A stretch of DNA of 64,000 nt, from assembly GCA_022447495.1 (NCBI GenBank), contig JAKVBH010000016.1, forward strand, positions 54,057 to 118,056. Reading direction: 5' to 3'. Each line of letters begins with the position of its first letter. Positions within the stretch are counted from its first letter, which is position 1. The DNA is from Marinovum sp. (GTDB lineage: Bacteria; Pseudomonadota; Alphaproteobacteria; Rhodobacterales; Rhodobacteraceae). The position numbers were made by a program, and so were the translations under genes. This document shows positions 15,913 to 24,458 of the stretch, in pieces. The notes under the pieces were generated by a model. The model saw nothing but the letters and a program-made list of their open reading frames with translations. It did not search any database and was not told the origin of the DNA.

Positions 15913-17309
15913 GCGGCGCCTAACGCTTGGCAAATCTCGTTATACGCCACATCGGCGTCGCTTTCGTGCATAGCAAAGCTGCCCGCTTGGAAGCGGATGG
16001 CGGAGCGGCCATCTACGAGCGTTTGAGTGAGGTAGATCACGCCTTTATCATTGATGGCGTTCACGGCAGCGATGGTCTCGGCATCGCTTGCCCCTGCGGC
16101 TTTGAAAGAGAAAAGCGAGAGGATCGGCTCGGAGGTGATCTCCACCCCCGGCGTGGCGCGCAGGCGTTCGCAGAGGTCTTGGGACCAACGCACGTGATTT
16201 CGCATAATGTTCCGTAAATCCTCAAGCCCATGATATCGCATCAAAAACCACAGCTTCAGCGCGCGGAAGCGGCGGCCCAAGGGAATCGTCCATTCCGAGT
16301 AATTGGTGACCTCTTGGCCGTGAGTCTTGAGGTATTCAGGTTCGATCTTGAGCGTGTTGAGCTGCGCGGTGGGGTCTTTGAGAAACTGGACCGAGCAATC
16401 AAACTGCGCGCCCATCCACTTGTGCGGGTTGAAGACGACGCTATCGCACTGTTCGACCCCGGGCCACATCTCGGCAGCATATTCAGGACAGATCATTGCG
16501 GCGCCCGCCCAAGCGGCATCAAGGTGGAGATAGAGGTCTTCGGCCTTGGCAATCGCGCCAACGGCTTGGAGGTCGTCCCACGCGCCAATGGAGGTACCAC
16601 CGGTGATGGCAATGATGCCTGCGGGCACATGGCCTGCGGCGCGGTCGGCGGTGATGGCGCGGTGCAGTGCATCCGTGTCAATTTGATAGGGGCTCTCTGG
16701 GTGGCTTGGGATTTTGACCAAGTTGTTCTGGCCAACTCCAGCGACCCAACAGGCTCGGTCAATTGAGGAATGCGCCTGTTCAGAGCAATAGATGCGCAGA
16801 TGGCCCTTGGCGTGGAGCCCCTCGCGGTTGCCGGTGTAGCCCGTGGCGCGTTCGCGCATCGTGAGCACGGCAGAGAGCGTGGCCGATGAGGCGCTGTCTT
16901 GGATCACGCCGGACCAGGTGGTGGGCAGGCCCATGGCATCGCGCAGCCAGCCGACCATAGCGGTCTCCAACTCGGTCGCTGCAGGCGAGGTTTGCCAGAG
17001 CATGCATTGCGCTGCCATGGCCGAACAAATGTACTCCGCCACCACCGACACCGGCGCGGCATTGGCCGGGAAATAGGCAAAGAAGCGCGGGTGCTGCCAA
17101 TGGGTCACGCCAGGCAGGATGATTGCATCCACGTCGGCCATAATGGCTTCCATGCTATCGCCTTGCTCGGGCGCGGCCTTGGGCAGTTGGGCCAGGATAT
17201 CTCCAGGTTTCACCTGGGCCCGCACGGGGAGATCGCCAAGCTTCGCCCGATACTCTACGCCCCATGCAGCGGCCTTTCGGGACCAATCCTCAAACTCTTC
17301 TGGCGTCAT
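15909..17309 (-). CDS. Group II PLP decarboxylase (aromatic L-amino acid decarboxylase type)
   Basis: A 466-residue protein aligned along its whole length with aromatic amino acid decarboxylases. The early HPRFFAYFPA block, H180 (SEQAHSS, stacks on PLP), D264 in HLDAAWAGAA and K297 in NPHKWMG (Schiff base) are all present. Enzymes of this group convert tyrosine, DOPA, tryptophan or phenylalanine to amines. It lies inside the homoprotocatechuate genes, so tyrosine or DOPA is the natural guess, giving tyramine or dopamine. It starts four bases inside the end of hpaD (overlap 17306-17309). Confidence 0.92.
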   Translation of the reverse strand: MTPEEFEDWSRKAAAWGVEYRAKLGDLPVRAQVKPGDILAQLPKAAPEQGDSMEAIMADVDAIILPGVTHWQHPRFFAYFPANAAPVSVVAEYICSAMAAQCMLWQTSPAATELETAMVGWLRDAMGLPTTWSGVIQDSASSATLSAVLTMRERATGYTGNREGLHAKGHLRIYCSEQAHSSIDRACWVAGVGQNNLVKIPSHPESPYQIDTDALHRAITADRAAGHVPAGIIAITGGTSIGAWDDLQAVGAIAKAEDLYLHLDAAWAGAAMICPEYAAEMWPGVEQCDSVVFNPHKWMGAQFDCSVQFLKDPTAQLNTLKIEPEYLKTHGQEVTNYSEWTIPLGRRFRALKLWFLMRYHGLEDLRNIMRNHVRWSQDLCERLRATPGVEITSEPILSLFSFKAAGASDAETIAAVNAINDKGVIYLTQTLVDGRSAIRFQAGSFAMHESDADVAYNEICQALGAA

Positions 17310-18283
17310 GGCGCGACAATCGGGGTTGCGTTGAGGTCGGCCTCACGCGGAGCGGCGCCTTCAAAGAGGGAGCCTTCTGTGAACCAACTTTCCGGCGCAG
17401 CCGCGCCCCAAAGCGTTTGGCGCTGCGGGTCCTTGAGATCCCATTTGATGGGCTCAAGATCGGGATCAACGGTTTGGTAGTCGGAGCAGTAAATCTCGAT
17501 CCGGTGCCCATCGGGGTCGCGGATATAGAGAAAGAAGGCGTTTGAAATGCCGTGTCGTCCTGGCCCGCGTTCGATATTGGGGACATAGCCCGTGGTCGAC
17601 ATCAAATCGAGCAGGTCGATGATGTTGAGCGGTGTGGGCACCCAAAACGCAAGGTGGTGCAGCCGCGGCCCAGTGCCATTGGTAAAGGCCATGTCATGGA
17701 CGCCCCCCTTGCGGTGCATCCAGGCCGCCCAAAGATGCCGGCTCTCCTCATCCTCGGTGTATTCCGTCACCCGAAATCCCATCTCGCCCCAAAACGCCAC
17801 GGCCTCATCCACATTGGGCACAAAGCAGTTGAAATGGTCGATGCGGAGCGGCTTCACACCCTTGTAGAGCGCGTATTTCTGATGGATGGGCTCGAGGCGA
17901 TCCATCATAAAATAGAACTCGATGGGGATGCCAAAGATGTCGTGGGTGAGAAGCGTACGCCCTTGGTAAGGTCGTTCGACCCAAGCCACGCTGTGCCCTT
18001 TTTGTTCAAACCAATCGTAGGCCTTGTCGAGCTCTTCCTCGGCATAAACCTTAAAGCTCAAGACACGGACATTCGCAGCACCTCGGGCCAATACGACCGA
18101 GTGATGCCCACGCTCTTCCATGGCGCGCAGATAGAGTGTGTCGGCGTCTTCATCGGTGACCTGCATGCCCAGAACGTCGACATAAAACGCTTTCGATGCA
18201 GCTAGATCGGCCACGCCGAGCGTCACATGACTGAGACGGATCGTGTTGAAGGGTGGATAGAGAACGGGTGCGGGAATTGGCAT
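17306..18283 (-). CDS. hpaD: 3,4-dihydroxyphenylacetate 2,3-dioxygenase
   Basis: A 325-residue type I (vicinal oxygen chelate) extradiol dioxygenase, the length and domain order of the Brevibacterium/Arthrobacter homoprotocatechuate dioxygenases. Two VOC domains are seen, at about 14-135 and 145-280. The iron ligands are expected at H150 (RIDHFN), H209 or H210 (RLHHLAF) and E263 (RIEIY). It opens the ring of 3,4-dihydroxyphenylacetate to 5-carboxymethyl-2-hydroxymuconate semialdehyde. E. coli HpaD belongs to an unrelated family, so this is the Gram-positive-like form. It follows hpaE after a single base. Confidence 0.92.
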   Translation of the reverse strand: MPIPAPVLYPPFNTIRLSHVTLGVADLAASKAFYVDVLGMQVTDEDADTLYLRAMEERGHHSVVLARGAANVRVLSFKVYAEEELDKAYDWFEQKGHSVAWVERPYQGRTLLTHDIFGIPIEFYFMMDRLEPIHQKYALYKGVKPLRIDHFNCFVPNVDEAVAFWGEMGFRVTEYTEDEESRHLWAAWMHRKGGVHDMAFTNGTGPRLHHLAFWVPTPLNIIDLLDLMSTTGYVPNIERGPGRHGISNAFFLYIRDPDGHRIEIYCSDYQTVDPDLEPIKWDLKDPQRQTLWGAAAPESWFTEGSLFEGAAPREADLNATPIVAP

Positions 18284-18284
18284 A

Positions 18285-19796
18285 TCAACCTCCCAGTTTT
18301 GGTGTTTTGTGTGGTGCGCGTGGGAAGCTCACATTCACGGTTTCCATATAAAAATCGAAGGACCAATCGCCTCCGTCGCGCCCAATGCCGCTTGATTTCA
18401 CGCCGCCAAAGGGGGTGGGCAGGTGGCGAGTGTTTTCGGAATTGATCCACATCATGCCCGCTTCCAATGCGTCGGTCATGCGCACAGCGCGGTTGAGATC
18501 ATTGGTCCACAGGTACGCGGCAAGGCCGTAGTCGGTGTCATTGGCAATCTCCAACGCTTCCGCTTCGTCCTGGAATGGGATCGCGGTGAGCACGGGGCCA
18601 AAAATCTCCTCCTGGCCGATCTTCATCGCATTGTTGGCCCCGGTGAAGAGCGTGGGCGCAACGTAGCAGCCGGTCTCTCCCACCTTGGTGCCCCCCACAG
18701 CGATGGTTGCGCCTTCGGATTTGGCGATGTCGAAATAGGATCTGACCTTCGCCTCGTGGCCCGGATCAATGAGCGGGCCGACCACGGTCTCTGGGTCCAA
18801 GGGATGGCCCACTTTGATGCGCCCAGCGGCCTCAGCCACGCGGGCACAGACCTCCTCATAAATAGTGTCTTGCACCAGAAGCCGCGAGGAAGAGGTACAG
18901 CGCTCGCCATTAAGCGAATAGATCATGAAGGTCGCCGCATCGACAGCTTGGTCGATATTGGCATCGTCGAAAAGGATCACCGGGTTCTTACCGCCCAACT
19001 CAAAGTGCACGCGTTTGAGCGTGGCGGCACCCTGGCGCATGATGTGACTGCCCGTGGCGCTTTCGCCCACAAAGGCGATGGCCTTGAGCGCGGGATGCTC
19101 GGTGAGCGCTTTGCCTGCCGTCTCGCCCATGCCATTCACCACATTGAGCACGCCGGGTGGGAGGCCCGCTTCTTCGGCGATCTCTACCAAGAGTTTCGCG
19201 GTAAGCGGTGACAATTCAGCAGGTTTGTGCACCACCGTGCAGCCCGCAGCGATGGCTGGTGCGATCTTCCATGTCGACAGCATGAAGGGCGTGTTCCACG
19301 GCGTGATGACCCCCACCGGCCCGATGGGGCGGCGCGATGTGGTGTTCATCTGCGTGGGTGTGCGCGTGACGGCGCCGTCTTCCGCCGTGGGCGCTTGGTC
19401 GGCAAAATAGCGGAAGTTGGCCGCACCCCGTAGGGCGGCTTTGGACATGAACCGCAGGGCTTGGCCCGTATCCATGCATTCGGTGAGCGCGATCTCATCG
19501 GCGCGGGCTTCGATAGCTTCGGCCACTTTGATAAGGATTTTGCGCCGCTCAGCGCCGGGGGTTTTGGACCATGTCTTGAACGCGGCTTTAGCGGTAAGAG
19601 CAGCGCGGTCGATATCCTCGGCATCGCCAGCAGCGACGGAGGAGAGCGTGGTGAGGTCCACGGGCGATCGGGTTGCAAAGGTCTCTCCACTGACCGCGGG
19701 TACAGAGGCGCCAGCGATGTGGTTCATGCACCCGGCCTTGGCCCGCTCGGCGATGTAGCCCATGGCGCGGGAGATGTTTTGGTCAAGCGTACTCAT
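18285..19796 (-). CDS. hpaE: 5-carboxymethyl-2-hydroxymuconate semialdehyde dehydrogenase
   Basis: A 503-residue NAD-dependent aldehyde dehydrogenase. PWNTPF (167-171), the general base E266 in FELGGKNP and the nucleophile C300 in NGERCTSSSR are in place, and the serine-rich stretch after the cysteine is typical of HpaE. It oxidises the ring-cleavage semialdehyde to the acid. Its start overlaps the hpaF stop by one base (TAATG). Neighbours fix the role better than the sequence alone. Confidence 0.9.
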   Translation of the reverse strand: MSTLDQNISRAMGYIAERAKAGCMNHIAGASVPAVSGETFATRSPVDLTTLSSVAAGDAEDIDRAALTAKAAFKTWSKTPGAERRKILIKVAEAIEARADEIALTECMDTGQALRFMSKAALRGAANFRYFADQAPTAEDGAVTRTPTQMNTTSRRPIGPVGVITPWNTPFMLSTWKIAPAIAAGCTVVHKPAELSPLTAKLLVEIAEEAGLPPGVLNVVNGMGETAGKALTEHPALKAIAFVGESATGSHIMRQGAATLKRVHFELGGKNPVILFDDANIDQAVDAATFMIYSLNGERCTSSSRLLVQDTIYEEVCARVAEAAGRIKVGHPLDPETVVGPLIDPGHEAKVRSYFDIAKSEGATIAVGGTKVGETGCYVAPTLFTGANNAMKIGQEEIFGPVLTAIPFQDEAEALEIANDTDYGLAAYLWTNDLNRAVRMTDALEAGMMWINSENTRHLPTPFGGVKSSGIGRDGGDWSFDFYMETVNVSFPRAPHKTPKLGG

Positions 19797-20185
19797 TATT
19801 TTCCTTTCGAGAGGCGGGCGTGGATGGGCGTGTCTTTCCAGGAAAGCTCTGGGTCGGAGACGCGTATTTCTAAGGACAGCGCAAAGTGCGGCTTGGAAAG
19901 AGGTCCGGCGAGGTGGTTTTGGGCCACAGCAAAAAGCGCGTCGCCTTCGGCCCTGAGCGTCTCGACGGTGCGGCCCGCTCCGACCGAGAGTGTCATGGCG
20001 ACAAACGCATTCTCAAGCAGACCGTCAGCGACAATTGCGTGGTTCGCTTTAAAAGCCCGGACCCGGATGCCCGCCGTTGGAAAAACGCGCGAGTCCACCA
20101 TGCGCCCGTGCAGCGCTTGGCACAGCGCTCCCACGTCCGTGATCGCCTCAAGGTTGGCAGAATATTCGATGTGCAAATGTGGCAT
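19796..20185 (-). CDS. hpaF: 5-carboxymethyl-2-hydroxymuconate delta-isomerase
   Basis: A 129-residue protein of the CHMI family, a trimeric tautomerase-fold enzyme. After removal of Met the N-terminal residue is Pro (MPHLHIEYS), the catalytic base of the superfamily. It isomerises 5-carboxymethyl-2-hydroxymuconate before decarboxylation. The length and the HIEYSANL opening match HpaF. It sits eight bases after the glutamine-synthetase-like gene and is coupled to hpaE. Confidence 0.92.
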   Translation of the reverse strand: MPHLHIEYSANLEAITDVGALCQALHGRMVDSRVFPTAGIRVRAFKANHAIVADGLLENAFVAMTLSVGAGRTVETLRAEGDALFAVAQNHLAGPLSKPHFALSLEIRVSDPELSWKDTPIHARLSKGK

Positions 20186-20193
20186 GGTTGGAC

Positions 20194-21468
20194 TCAGATA
20201 AAGGGCAAATAATAGTCGCGCACGTCGTTCACGCTCTTGCCGACCAAGCGTTTGAACTCATCGCGTTTGAGGTAGAGCAGCGCGTCGCAGTAAAGCTCAC
20301 CAATCGCTTTGCGGAGCGCCACGTCTTGGTCGAGCGCATCGAGGGATTTGTCGAGGCCCGAGGGCACATGGCGTTTCTCGCGCACGTTGTCCCAGCCATC
20401 CAAATCCTCGGCCGGTTGCAGGCTCATTTTGGCCTCGTATCCCAATCGCGCAGCCTGCAGAACGGCGGTCACGGCTTGGTAGGGGTTGGTGGCGCAATCG
20501 GCCATACGGTGCTCCAGCCGGGCGGATTTGGCAGATTTGGTTGAGGTGCGCGTGGTCACCAGGCGGTGATCCTCGGCCCAATTGGCCCAATAACCCGCCA
20601 GCCCGCCGGGGTTCAGGCGGTCATAGCTGTTGACGGTTGTGGCCAAGAGCCCGGCAAGCGCGGGATGGTGATGTATGAGCCCCGCAACGCAGTGTTGGCC
20701 CAAGTCTGAGAGCGTGCCAGCAGGGGCAATGGCGTTGGTGCCGTCGCGGTCATTGAAACTGAAATTGACGTGCAACCCTGAGCCGCCACGGTCGGGCACA
20801 GGTTTGGGCAAGAAGGTCAGCAATAGACCGCGTTTCAGCCCAATCTCGCGCGCCATGGTGCGCATGAGAAAAGCATCGTCGCAGGCTTTGACCGCGCGGT
20901 CGAAGCGAAGGGTGAGCTCAAATTGGCCGTTGTCATACTCGCCATTCATGCTCTCGATGGGGATGCCCGCAGTGTGGGCGGCGTCCCAGATGTCGTCCAT
21001 CACGCCCTTGGGATCATTCTCGGGACCGGTGCCATAGACAAAAGCGCCGGGCGTGTCGTAGGGGCGCCAAATGCCGTCTTGATCTTTTTGGAAAATGTAG
21101 GCTTCGGTCTCGAGCCCGATCATGGGGGCAAGCCCATGGCATTCCCAAGCGGCGACCGCACGTTTGAGCGCACCGCGCGGGCAGAGGCCAAAGGGCCCGC
21201 CGTCGGCATGAAGATCACCAATCGCGATTTCGGTGGCGGTTTGCCAGCCCTTGCGGCGCTCGTCGTCGAGGACCAACTCCATATCTGGCACGCCATTATA
21301 GAACTCGACCCCGGGCACGGTGACGAGGTCGCGATCATAGGATACCGCAAAGGCCCCACGCGCAAATCCAATGGGCCCGCTTGCAGCCACATCCACGGGC
21401 ACGTATTTGCCCCGAGGCAGGTTCATGAAATCTGTAAACAGCGCGCGGGTGCGGGTGATCTCCGTCAT
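20194..21468 (-). CDS. Glutamine synthetase-like gamma-glutamyl-amine ligase
   Basis: A 424-residue GS-fold ligase. It has the N-terminal beta-grasp part (1-110) and catalytic part with GLETEAYIF (Glu metal ligands), GSGLHVNFSF (the ATP/glutamate His) and RLEHRMADCATNPY (Arg). The adenylylation loop of true GlnA is absent. Relatives such as PuuA, GlnA3/4, IpuC and AtdA1 attach glutamate to polyamines, ethanolamine, isopropylamine or aniline. In this operon (decarboxylase, P450, glutamine amidotransferase, PuuC-like ALDH) an amine-protecting gamma-glutamylation is the best inference, perhaps of an aromatic amine. It starts two bases after the P450 stop. Confidence 0.88.
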   Translation of the reverse strand: MTEITRTRALFTDFMNLPRGKYVPVDVAASGPIGFARGAFAVSYDRDLVTVPGVEFYNGVPDMELVLDDERRKGWQTATEIAIGDLHADGGPFGLCPRGALKRAVAAWECHGLAPMIGLETEAYIFQKDQDGIWRPYDTPGAFVYGTGPENDPKGVMDDIWDAAHTAGIPIESMNGEYDNGQFELTLRFDRAVKACDDAFLMRTMAREIGLKRGLLLTFLPKPVPDRGGSGLHVNFSFNDRDGTNAIAPAGTLSDLGQHCVAGLIHHHPALAGLLATTVNSYDRLNPGGLAGYWANWAEDHRLVTTRTSTKSAKSARLEHRMADCATNPYQAVTAVLQAARLGYEAKMSLQPAEDLDGWDNVREKRHVPSGLDKSLDALDQDVALRKAIGELYCDALLYLKRDEFKRLVGKSVNDVRDYYLPFI

Positions 21469-21470
21469 GG

Positions 21471-22706
21471 CTACGCCAGTCGCTTTGCGCGGACGTTGAG
21501 CTTTTTCACGCCGCAGATGAAGTTGGAGCGGGTCCAGGTGGGGGCCTCAATAGCTTCGAAGCTCTCGATGCGTTTGACCAATTCTTCGAGCGCGATGCGC
21601 ACCTCAAGCTTGGCCAGATGCATGCCCAAACAGACGTGGAACCCCCCCTGACCAAAGGCGAGGTGACGGTTCGGGGAGCGGCCCAATTGGCAGTCATGCG
21701 GCGCATCAAACACCTCCTCATCGCGGCTGCCCGAGACGAACCAGAGGAGAACCTTGTCGCCTTTTTTGATGGTCTTTCCGTGCATTTCCACATCTTCGCT
21801 AGCGGTGCGGCGGAAGTGCATGGTGGGCGATGCCAAGCGGATGAACTCGTCGGCGCAGGTGTCCCAATGCGCGCCCGTGCGCAGGGCCGCGATCAACTCG
21901 GGCTGATGGGCCAGCAGATTGAGCGCCATGGAGATGGAATAACGCGTTGTATCATTGCCAGCAGCGACCAGAAGGCAGAAGAAGTTCTTAAAATCCTGTT
22001 CGTTGAGCTGGTTTTCATCCTGCATCATTTTGGCAAGGATACCGTCATCTGCCACCGCGCGGCGGTTGTGCAGCACATCGGCAGCATAGTCATAAAGCTC
22101 GACCCCTGCGGGACTACGAAAGGGCATGAAGCGATAGGCGCTGGTGTCCATCTTGTCGACAACGGTGTCGGTAAAGTCAGGGTCCGAGTTGCCGATGAGT
22201 GCGTCACCACGTTCGATCAGCCAATCCAGATCTTCATCGGGCACGCCGAGGATACGGCCCAGCATCATCATTGGCAATTGCTTGGCGATGGCGTCAACGG
22301 CGTCGAACTCGGTGTTTTCAAGCGCTTTGTCGCAAATGTCGCTGGCCAGCTCGCGGATCAACTCTTCGAATTTCGCGATGGTGGGTTTGGCGAAATTGGG
22401 GTTCACGCGGCGGCGCACGGCGGTGTGTTCGGGCGCATCGGTTTCTTGAAATGTGCGGCGGGCGAGGTATTCCTCATAGCTTTGATCTTCAAGTCGGATG
22501 CCCTGGGCCGAGCTAAAGACGGAGCCCGGTTTGTTGGCAAGAAGGATGTCGGCGTGGCGTGTGAGGTTCCAAAAGCCTTTGGTGTCGGCATTGCCTTGGT
22601 TCCAATGCAGCGGGTCTTCGCGGCGCAAGCGGGTGAAGGTGGCATGGGGCACACCCGAGGCGAAGCTGTCATGGCTCAAAAGGTTGAGGTGGCCATCATC
22701 ATGCAT
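21471..22706 (-). CDS. Cytochrome P450
   Basis: A 411-residue bacterial class P450. From the chosen start the I-helix AGNDTTR is at 249-255, the ExxR Glu and Arg at 287 and 290, and the heme loop FGQGGFHVCLG places the thiolate Cys at 359. The fold suggests a soluble monooxygenase fed by an external ferredoxin or flavodoxin system; no ferredoxin is adjacent, though a stand-alone diflavin reductase lies at 35735-37330. ATG 22706 (GGGGATG upstream) is preferred over 22760. It overlaps the amidotransferase end by eight bases. With no HpaBC in the window it may supply the ring hydroxylation. Confidence 0.93.
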   Translation of the reverse strand: MHDDGHLNLLSHDSFASGVPHATFTRLRREDPLHWNQGNADTKGFWNLTRHADILLANKPGSVFSSAQGIRLEDQSYEEYLARRTFQETDAPEHTAVRRRVNPNFAKPTIAKFEELIRELASDICDKALENTEFDAVDAIAKQLPMMMLGRILGVPDEDLDWLIERGDALIGNSDPDFTDTVVDKMDTSAYRFMPFRSPAGVELYDYAADVLHNRRAVADDGILAKMMQDENQLNEQDFKNFFCLLVAAGNDTTRYSISMALNLLAHQPELIAALRTGAHWDTCADEFIRLASPTMHFRRTASEDVEMHGKTIKKGDKVLLWFVSGSRDEEVFDAPHDCQLGRSPNRHLAFGQGGFHVCLGMHLAKLEVRIALEELVKRIESFEAIEAPTWTRSNFICGVKKLNVRAKRLA

Positions 22707-23427
22707 GGGACATCCCCGATTTGAAAAGATTGGTGGACCACAGGCCAAAGATATCGCCATGGGCGTCTTTGTTCAGGCTGTCCCAAGCGGCGCTGCGCGC
22801 CGGTTCTGGGATGTGGCTTTCGGTAAAGCGCAGTACGGTTTCCATGAAGGCAGGGCTGAACTCAGGGTGCGCTTGCGTCGTGAGGATGTGGCCGCCCTTG
22901 GCAAAGCTCGCGATGGTGCATTTGGGCGATGATCCCAACAGTTCGCATCCGTCAGGAAGTGCGGTGACAGCGTCCTCATGGAACATATACATGGGAAGGC
23001 GGTGGACTTCGGGGGTCATGTACACGCGCTTGGCGTGAAAGACGGTTTCTTCAATGCCCACGTTGTAGCCTTGGAGGGAGCGTTCGACTTTGCCGCCGAG
23101 GGCCAGGGCGATGGCTTGGTGGCCGAAACAGGCCCCCATCAGCGGTTTTTGAGCGGCGTCACAGCGGCGAATGAACTCCATGAGGTCTTCCGAGAAGACG
23201 TGCTCGTCGAGGACTGAGAGCGGGCTACCGGTGATCATATAGGCGTCTTGTTCGTCGAGGTCCTGGGGGACCTCACCGCCGATTGTCATGTAAACGCGGT
23301 AATTAAAACGGTCATCCTGCGCATCGAACATGTCGCGAAAGCGGTGCGCGTCGTCTGGGAACGCATCACCGACCTCGACGGATTTGTCGTGGTTGGTTTG
23401 CAAAATGCCAAGGTTGATGCGTCGCAT
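22699..23427 (-). CDS. Class I glutamine amidotransferase-like hydrolase
   Basis: A 242-residue class I glutaminase-fold protein. The nucleophile elbow MGACFGHQ has C100 and the His-Glu pair is H187 and E189 (AHPEFS), giving a full triad. No synthetase domain is attached. Free-standing relatives act as gamma-glutamyl hydrolases (PuuD) or as amidotransferase partners of amine ligases (AtdA2). Lying two genes from a GS-like ligase, it most likely removes or handles the gamma-glutamyl group. ATG 23427 has AGAGGC before it. Confidence 0.88.
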   Translation of the reverse strand: MRRINLGILQTNHDKSVEVGDAFPDDAHRFRDMFDAQDDRFNYRVYMTIGGEVPQDLDEQDAYMITGSPLSVLDEHVFSEDLMEFIRRCDAAQKPLMGACFGHQAIALALGGKVERSLQGYNVGIEETVFHAKRVYMTPEVHRLPMYMFHEDAVTALPDGCELLGSSPKCTIASFAKGGHILTTQAHPEFSPAFMETVLRFTESHIPEPARSAAWDSLNKDAHGDIFGLWSTNLFKSGMSHA

Positions 23428-23440
23428 AGGAAGCCTCTTT

Positions 23441-23473
23441 AAGGGGACGGCCAAGCGGTTTCAGCCGCCCCTT
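23441..23473 (-). terminator. Strong hairpin between tctC and the amidotransferase gene
   Basis: AAGGGG-A-CGGC pairs with GCCGCCCCTT: ten base pairs with one bulged A and a twelve-base loop, just after the tctC stop. With no long T-run, it may stabilise the tctC message or partly attenuate the genes that follow. Confidence 0.5.
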
Positions 23474-23480
23474 AGTGCGT

Positions 23481-24422
23481 TTAGTTTCCGATGATTTCGC
23501 CGATTTTGGCGAGGTTCTCACGGTCGGCTGCGATGCGGGCGTTGGCCTCATCAGTGCCTTCCCAGTAGAGACGCGCGCCGGTTTCCGCCATGAGGCTCTG
23601 GCCTTCGTCACTTGCGATGACCTGTTGGGCGACGTCGGCAATCACATCGATGACCTCTTGGGGGGTGCCCTTCTTGACGAAGAGACCGTTCCAAAGCTCG
23701 ATATCTGCAGCACCAGATTGCTCAGCCAGCGTCGCGACATCGGGCAGCTTGCTGATGCGTTCTTGGCCGATATTGGCGAGGATTTTGATCTCGTCCAGGC
23801 AAGGTTCGACAAGCGCCAGAGTGGTGTTGATCACGTCGGCATCACCTGCGGAGAGTGTGTTGCAATCCAGCAGGTCGAATGCAGCGTCGTCGGCAAATTC
23901 AAAGTCCATCAGAGCCGCACCGGCAAAGGTTGCTTGTGTGGGGGTAAGGCCCGCGCCAAAGTGCCCCAGGATCACGTCATTGTCTTGGGCATGAGACGCA
24001 AGCTCAGACATGTTGGAATAGGGCGCATCACCCGCCGCAGCGAGCACGAAGGGGTAGGTGAGGTAGACACCGATGGGCGTGAAGCTATCCTCTTCGATGC
24101 CAATGCCGATCTGGGGACCAATCACAGGCACACCGATCACAAAGGAACCAATGATCGAGCCATCCGCAGGTGCATCAAGCACTTCGAGCGCACCAGGGAA
24201 GGGGCCGTCGCCGCCACCGGGACGGTTGACCACCGAGGCCGACGCGCCGGTCACTTCTGACAGCTTGGCGGCGATCATGCGGGTGGTGATGTCTTCAAAG
24301 TCACCGGGAGGGAAAGGCACGATGAATTGTACCGGACCTGTTGGATATTCCGCCGCCGCAGGCAGCGCGCCTGCCAAAACGGTTGTTGCAGCCAACGCTG
24401 CGCTCCATGCGAGTTTCTTCAT
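23481..24422 (-). CDS. tctC: Tripartite tricarboxylate transporter substrate-binding protein (Bug family)
   Basis: A 313-residue periplasmic protein with a Sec signal peptide (residues 1-24, cleavage after AAA) followed by the family opening YPTGPVQFIVPFPPGG-like strand and VVNRPGGGDG. TctC/Bug proteins bind carboxylates, but members for nicotinate and aromatic acids are known. It is the third gene of the tctB-tctA-tctC transport set inside the aromatic operon, so the ligand may be the pathway substrate. It is somewhat divergent: the FVPF strand is followed by PGDFED instead of the usual GGxTD. Confidence 0.88.
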   Translation of the reverse strand: MKKLAWSAALAATTVLAGALPAAAEYPTGPVQFIVPFPPGDFEDITTRMIAAKLSEVTGASASVVNRPGGGDGPFPGALEVLDAPADGSIIGSFVIGVPVIGPQIGIGIEEDSFTPIGVYLTYPFVLAAAGDAPYSNMSELASHAQDNDVILGHFGAGLTPTQATFAGAALMDFEFADDAAFDLLDCNTLSAGDADVINTTLALVEPCLDEIKILANIGQERISKLPDVATLAEQSGAADIELWNGLFVKKGTPQEVIDVIADVAQQVIASDEGQSLMAETGARLYWEGTDEANARIAADRENLAKIGEIIGN

Positions 24423-24458
24423 TTTTCTCTCCCAAGTTGTTGTTTGGTCATTTTAATT

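Noticed and set aside
21618..22724. Plus-strand frame of 368 codons
   Set aside because: Exact antisense of the P450 gene; mirrors its third-position GC bias and shows no motif.
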